Shown: one piece after another, positions 61,344 through 64,000 of the stretch | How positions within the stretch are numbered: position 1 is the first letter of the stretch | Layout: each line of letters opens with the position of its first letter | From: Bacteroidota bacterium | GTDB taxonomy: Bacteria; Bacteroidota; Ignavibacteria; Ignavibacteriales; Melioribacteraceae | Direction of reading: 5' to 3' | Assembly: GCA_018829205.1 (NCBI GenBank) | Contig: JAHJUE010000010.1 | Location: forward strand, 1-64,000 | Length of the DNA: 64,000 bases | Program-made: the position numbers and the translations under genes | Notes under the pieces: generated by a model | What the model was told of the DNA's origin: nothing | What the model saw: only the letters and a program-made list of their open reading frames with translations | Databases searched by the model: none

Positions 61344-61724
61344 CTATGTTGCGAATACTACGCTGTCAATATTTGTAAATACATTTTCGCTTCCCTGCTC
61401 AACTGGTAATGCTGTTACTACGGTTTTGTTCGGAATATTTACAATGTATGCCGTATCACTCATCATAACCAAAGAGTCTTTTGCCCCTTTTAGTTCCGCT
61501 CTATTTACAGCTTCATTAAGTCTTGCCATATCACTATCCGAGAGCTGAATGTTTCTTGATTCCAATCTTTTTGTAGCGTGGGCCGAAAACTTTATATTCT
61601 CCAGCTCTTCTTTAAAGATTGTTTCGAAACGAGAGCCTGAAGGCGCGTTCGTCGGTTTTTGAACCGTGCCTTCGCCTGGTATTATCGGTACAAAGGGGAC
61701 TCTTATTCCGTTAATTTCTGCCAT
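61344..61724 (-). CDS. TIGR02530 flagellar operon protein
   Basis: A 126-residue protein with the family pattern: Pro-rich start (GIRVPFVPIIPGEG), FKEELENIKFSAHATKRLESRNIQLSDSDMARLNEAVNRAELKGAKDSLVMMSDTAYIVNIPNKTVVTAL. Members sit between flgD and flgE in many non-enteric bacteria and are needed for hook formation in some, but the precise role is not settled. The ribosome site AGGAGA is good. Confidence 0.85.
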   Translation of the reverse strand: MAEINGIRVPFVPIIPGEGTVQKPTNAPSGSRFETIFKEELENIKFSAHATKRLESRNIQLSDSDMARLNEAVNRAELKGAKDSLVMMSDTAYIVNIPNKTVVTALPVEQGSENVFTNIDSVVFAT

Positions 61725-61738
61725 TGTTTTTTTATCTC

Positions 61739-62434
61739 CTAACCTGCAGTGTTATTAGTTTGCTCTGAATTTATGATTTCATAAACATCGGATAAATTAT
61801 ACTGTACACCGTCGACCATTAGAACCGCGCCGTTTTCAGTATATCGAACAGCTCCTATTTCTCCTACTCTATACTGAGTAACGAATAATTCATCTCCGGT
61901 TGATGCTTTAGCCACAATTTCAAATGAGTAATCACCACTCGGTAATTTCTCACCTTTATTATCGGTAAAGTCCCAAGAAAGTTTATGGTCTCCTTTCGAA
62001 GAATCAACATTTTCCATAACTTTTACTAAAGTTCCCATACTGTCATAGATATTAACATTTACTTCATGGGCATCAGCCAGTAAATTATAACCTAGACCAA
62101 TGTCGCCTTGTCCAACATTTGATAAAGCAGTCCCCTCAAGTTTTGCTTCTTTGCCGATTAATGCAGCTGTCATGGTGTTATTAACCGACTGCGTCAATTG
62201 AAGATTCGCTAGAATACTTTGATCCAGCGAACTTGACATATTGCTCAATTGTTCAAGCGAACTGAACTGAGCAAGCTGAGCAGTAAATTCGGTTCCTTCC
62301 ATTGGAGCAAGCGGATCTTGATATTTTAACTGAGCTATCATAAGATTTAAAAAATCTTCTTTGCCAAGTTCACTTTTACCTTTTGCGGCATTTAAATTAT
62401 TCTGATTGCTTGCCGAAGAAATTCCGTCTATCAT
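61739..62434 (-). CDS. flgD: flagellar hook capping protein FlgD
   Basis: A 231-residue protein that caps the growing hook. The N-terminal ELGKEDFLNLMIAQLKYQDPLAPMEGTEFTAQLAQFSSLEQLSNM is the diagnostic start; the C-terminus has the FLG-TYR / FnIII part (VNIYDSMGTLVKVMENVDSSKGDHKLSWDFTDNKGEKLPSGDYSF). It precedes the TIGR02530 gene by 14 bases. Confidence 0.95.
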   Translation of the reverse strand: MIDGISSASNQNNLNAAKGKSELGKEDFLNLMIAQLKYQDPLAPMEGTEFTAQLAQFSSLEQLSNMSSSLDQSILANLQLTQSVNNTMTAALIGKEAKLEGTALSNVGQGDIGLGYNLLADAHEVNVNIYDSMGTLVKVMENVDSSKGDHKLSWDFTDNKGEKLPSGDYSFEIVAKASTGDELFVTQYRVGEIGAVRYTENGAVLMVDGVQYNLSDVYEIINSEQTNNTAG

Positions 62435-62444
62435 AATTTTTTCC

Positions 62445-64000
62445 TTATGCTAAATATTCTACTGTGTTATAACCCATCATTTTAACTTTTTCTTTTTCAG
62501 CTTCATCCATATTTTTATCATTCGTATCAAAACCAGTTGACTTCTTCTTATTTGCAAATTGTTTCGCGGTTTTCTGTTCCCCTTCAGACAACATAACATT
62601 CACAGAAGTTAATTGAATCCCGCTCTTGCTCATTTGATTTTGCAGTTCTGATATATTTTTTTCAATAATTGTTTTTACAGCTTCGTTTTCCACATGGATA
62701 TTTGCTTTTACACTTTGTTCAGTTATATCCATTGTGATTTTAACCTTTCCCAATTCTTCAGGAGAAATCTTAATTGTTAAAGTTGAGTTATCCTGTTTTT
62801 CAATAAACTTTGAGATTTCTTTCATAATCTCAGCTGCTTTAACAATTCTATCTGAATTTGAATTTGGAGTTAAAGTCTCCAGTGTAAACTTTTCTTTCAC
62901 ATCGCCTGTAGTAACTCTATTTGTTTCGATCGGAACATTTTTATTATCTTCGTTTTGTTTAGAAGAGTTTTCATTCTGCGAATAATTCTTTTCGTTTGAA
63001 TCAGATATTTGAATCTTGCCGCTTTGATCATCACTTTTATTTATTTTTGTATCTGTATTCTCTTTAACAGTCTTATCAACGTTCTGGCTTTGAGTATTTT
63101 CTGATTTAATTGTGGTTATGTTTTTTACGGCTTTGGCTACTTTCAAGTTTAACTGTTCATTTTCTTTGTTTTCTGCAGCAAACTTTTCAAAACTTTTCGG
63201 GTTTACTTCCTTTGTATTATTATCATCAGTTTTTTCTTTTGATTTATTTACGGGAGTTTCATCAATATGATCTAAAACTTCTTTTTTCAATTCCGGTTTA
63301 TTTTCCTGTATTACTTCCGACTTTGATTGGGTGTTGTCGGTTAATATATCCTTGATCATGGTTTTTGAAAAACCTTCAGCTTTTAACTCACCATTTTTTA
63401 TTTCACTATTAAGACTGTCCTTTTGATTTTTAAACTGTTCATGAGATACTTTTTCATCTTTTAAACTGATCTTACTTGGATTTACAGATTCAGCAACATT
63501 AGTTTTTGATGAAGCTGTTTTTTCAGGGTTTATTTCTTGTCCGGTTGTTTTAACCGAAGTATCATTTAATTTTTCATGATTACTTTTCTGTCCAGATACA
63601 TTAACCTGCTCACTTTTTATTTTACCGGATGTTTTTACTTCCTCCGGAGGTGAATTTAAATTTGGTTTTTGCATTACTTGTTTTGCCTCAACAATTTTCC
63701 CCTCAATTGTTACCGGAGATTGATTTGTTGAATTTGGAATAACGGCTTCTGTTTTTAAATTCTTCGCTCCTTCACCGGTTAAAATTTTTACTTCTTCGTT
63801 TACCGTCTCGCCGTTAGTTTTATTCTGCGTTGCTGCTTCATTAATTTGAAAATGCTGACTATCTTTAGTGCCATTTTCGGAATTAATTTTAACAGGGCTG
63901 CCTTCAATATTTATTTTGTTTTTTAGCGGATCAGGCAATGAGTTTTCACTGCCGGGATTCTGATATTTAAATACCTTTAATTTTACAAAGAGACTGGAAT
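62445..64000 (-). CDS. fliK: flagellar hook-length control protein FliK, cut by the right window edge
   Basis: The C-terminal Flg_hook domain is clear (TLTIKISPEELGKVKITMDI ... VKTIIEKNISELQNQMSKSGIQL), preceded by a long Asn/Lys/Glu/Ser-rich ruler region. Reading from a TTG at 63938 gives 497 residues, but that codon has no ribosome site and the frame is open for a further 20 codons up to the edge (including LFVKLKVFKYQNPGSENS), so the true start is probably beyond base 64000. Length control depends on the ruler, so the full length matters. It is co-directional with flgD 10 bases later. Confidence 0.9.
   Translation of the reverse strand, partial: SSLFVKLKVFKYQNPGSENSLPDPLKNKINIEGSPVKINSENGTKDSQHFQINEAATQNKTNGETVNEEVKILTGEGAKNLKTEAVIPNSTNQSPVTIEGKIVEAKQVMQKPNLNSPPEEVKTSGKIKSEQVNVSGQKSNHEKLNDTSVKTTGQEINPEKTASSKTNVAESVNPSKISLKDEKVSHEQFKNQKDSLNSEIKNGELKAEGFSKTMIKDILTDNTQSKSEVIQENKPELKKEVLDHIDETPVNKSKEKTDDNNTKEVNPKSFEKFAAENKENEQLNLKVAKAVKNITTIKSENTQSQNVDKTVKENTDTKINKSDDQSGKIQISDSNEKNYSQNENSSKQNEDNKNVPIETNRVTTGDVKEKFTLETLTPNSNSDRIVKAAEIMKEISKFIEKQDNSTLTIKISPEELGKVKITMDITEQSVKANIHVENEAVKTIIEKNISELQNQMSKSGIQLTSVNVMLSEGEQKTAKQFANKKKSTGFDTNDKNMDEAEKEKVKMMGYNTVEYLA

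Noticed and set aside
1-64000. CRISPR arrays, insertion sequences, prophage, rRNA or tRNA genes
   Set aside because: No regularly spaced direct repeats, transposase, integrase or tRNA cloverleaf was recognised by eye; a tRNAscan/ISfinder run would be needed to exclude them fully.

Overview
The window is AT-rich, gene-dense bacterial DNA. Several things point to a member of the Ignavibacteriota / Bacteroidota-Chlorobi side of bacteria (for example Ignavibacterium- or Melioribacter-like): Gram-negative flagellar P- and L-ring genes, secreted proteins with Bacteroidota-style signal peptides ending in '..NAQ', a SMUG2-like uracil-DNA glycosylase, and the mix of housekeeping genes. This placement is an inference from gene content; no rRNA or tRNA gene was seen that could fix it.

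Left part (1-12.4 kb): ordinary metabolic genes on both strands. They are a truncated YdjC/ChbG-type deacetylase, a zinc-ribbon ORF with no normal start codon, a phosphohexomutase, a small unknown protein, a Ca2+/Na+ antiporter, a class V aminotransferase, a tiny ORF, a secreted M3 oligoendopeptidase, a SMUG2-like uracil-DNA glycosylase, an arginine deiminase, a NUDIX hydrolase, a nucleoside-diphosphate-sugar epimerase-like SDR protein and an EamA transporter.

Nitrogen block (12.4-21.4 kb, minus strand): glutamate synthase small and large subunits (gltD, gltB) behind a long, strongly structured leader, then a TIGR02001/TorF-like outer-membrane protein, an Amt ammonium channel and its PII regulator. 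Together these make a compact ammonium uptake, sensing and assimilation unit.

Peptide and surface block (21.5-28.6 kb): a DUF4412-like secreted protein, a surface protein built from exact 16-residue repeats, and a two-gene operon coupling a secreted tripeptidyl-peptidase-II-like subtilase to an OPT-family oligopeptide transporter (4-base overlap, strong terminator after it).

Flagellar block (28.6 kb to the right edge, all minus strand, so read from 64000 down to 28635). In order of transcription: fliK, flgD, a TIGR02530 protein, flgE, [terminator and palindromic repeats], fliL, fliM, fliN, fliO, fliP, fliQ, fliR, flhB, flhA, flhF, flhG, [sigma-54-like promoter], a small membrane protein, fliA, two HDOD proteins, a degenerate histidine kinase, three unknown proteins, flgF, flgG, flgA, flgH, flgI, a FlgJ-lytic transglycosylase fusion, flgN, flgK, flgL, motA, motB, fliW, csrA, a REC-Hpt protein, a second motA-motB pair, two response regulators (one a REC-DHp fusion), [sigma-28-like promoter], an unknown protein and a soluble PAS histidine kinase. 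The export gate, hook, rod, rings, two stators and early/late regulators are present. The MS-ring, ATPase (fliF-J), flagellin, fliD and fliS are not in the window. The least explained part is the stretch of unknown and signalling genes between flgF and fliA, together with the phosphorelay-like set at the operon's far end.
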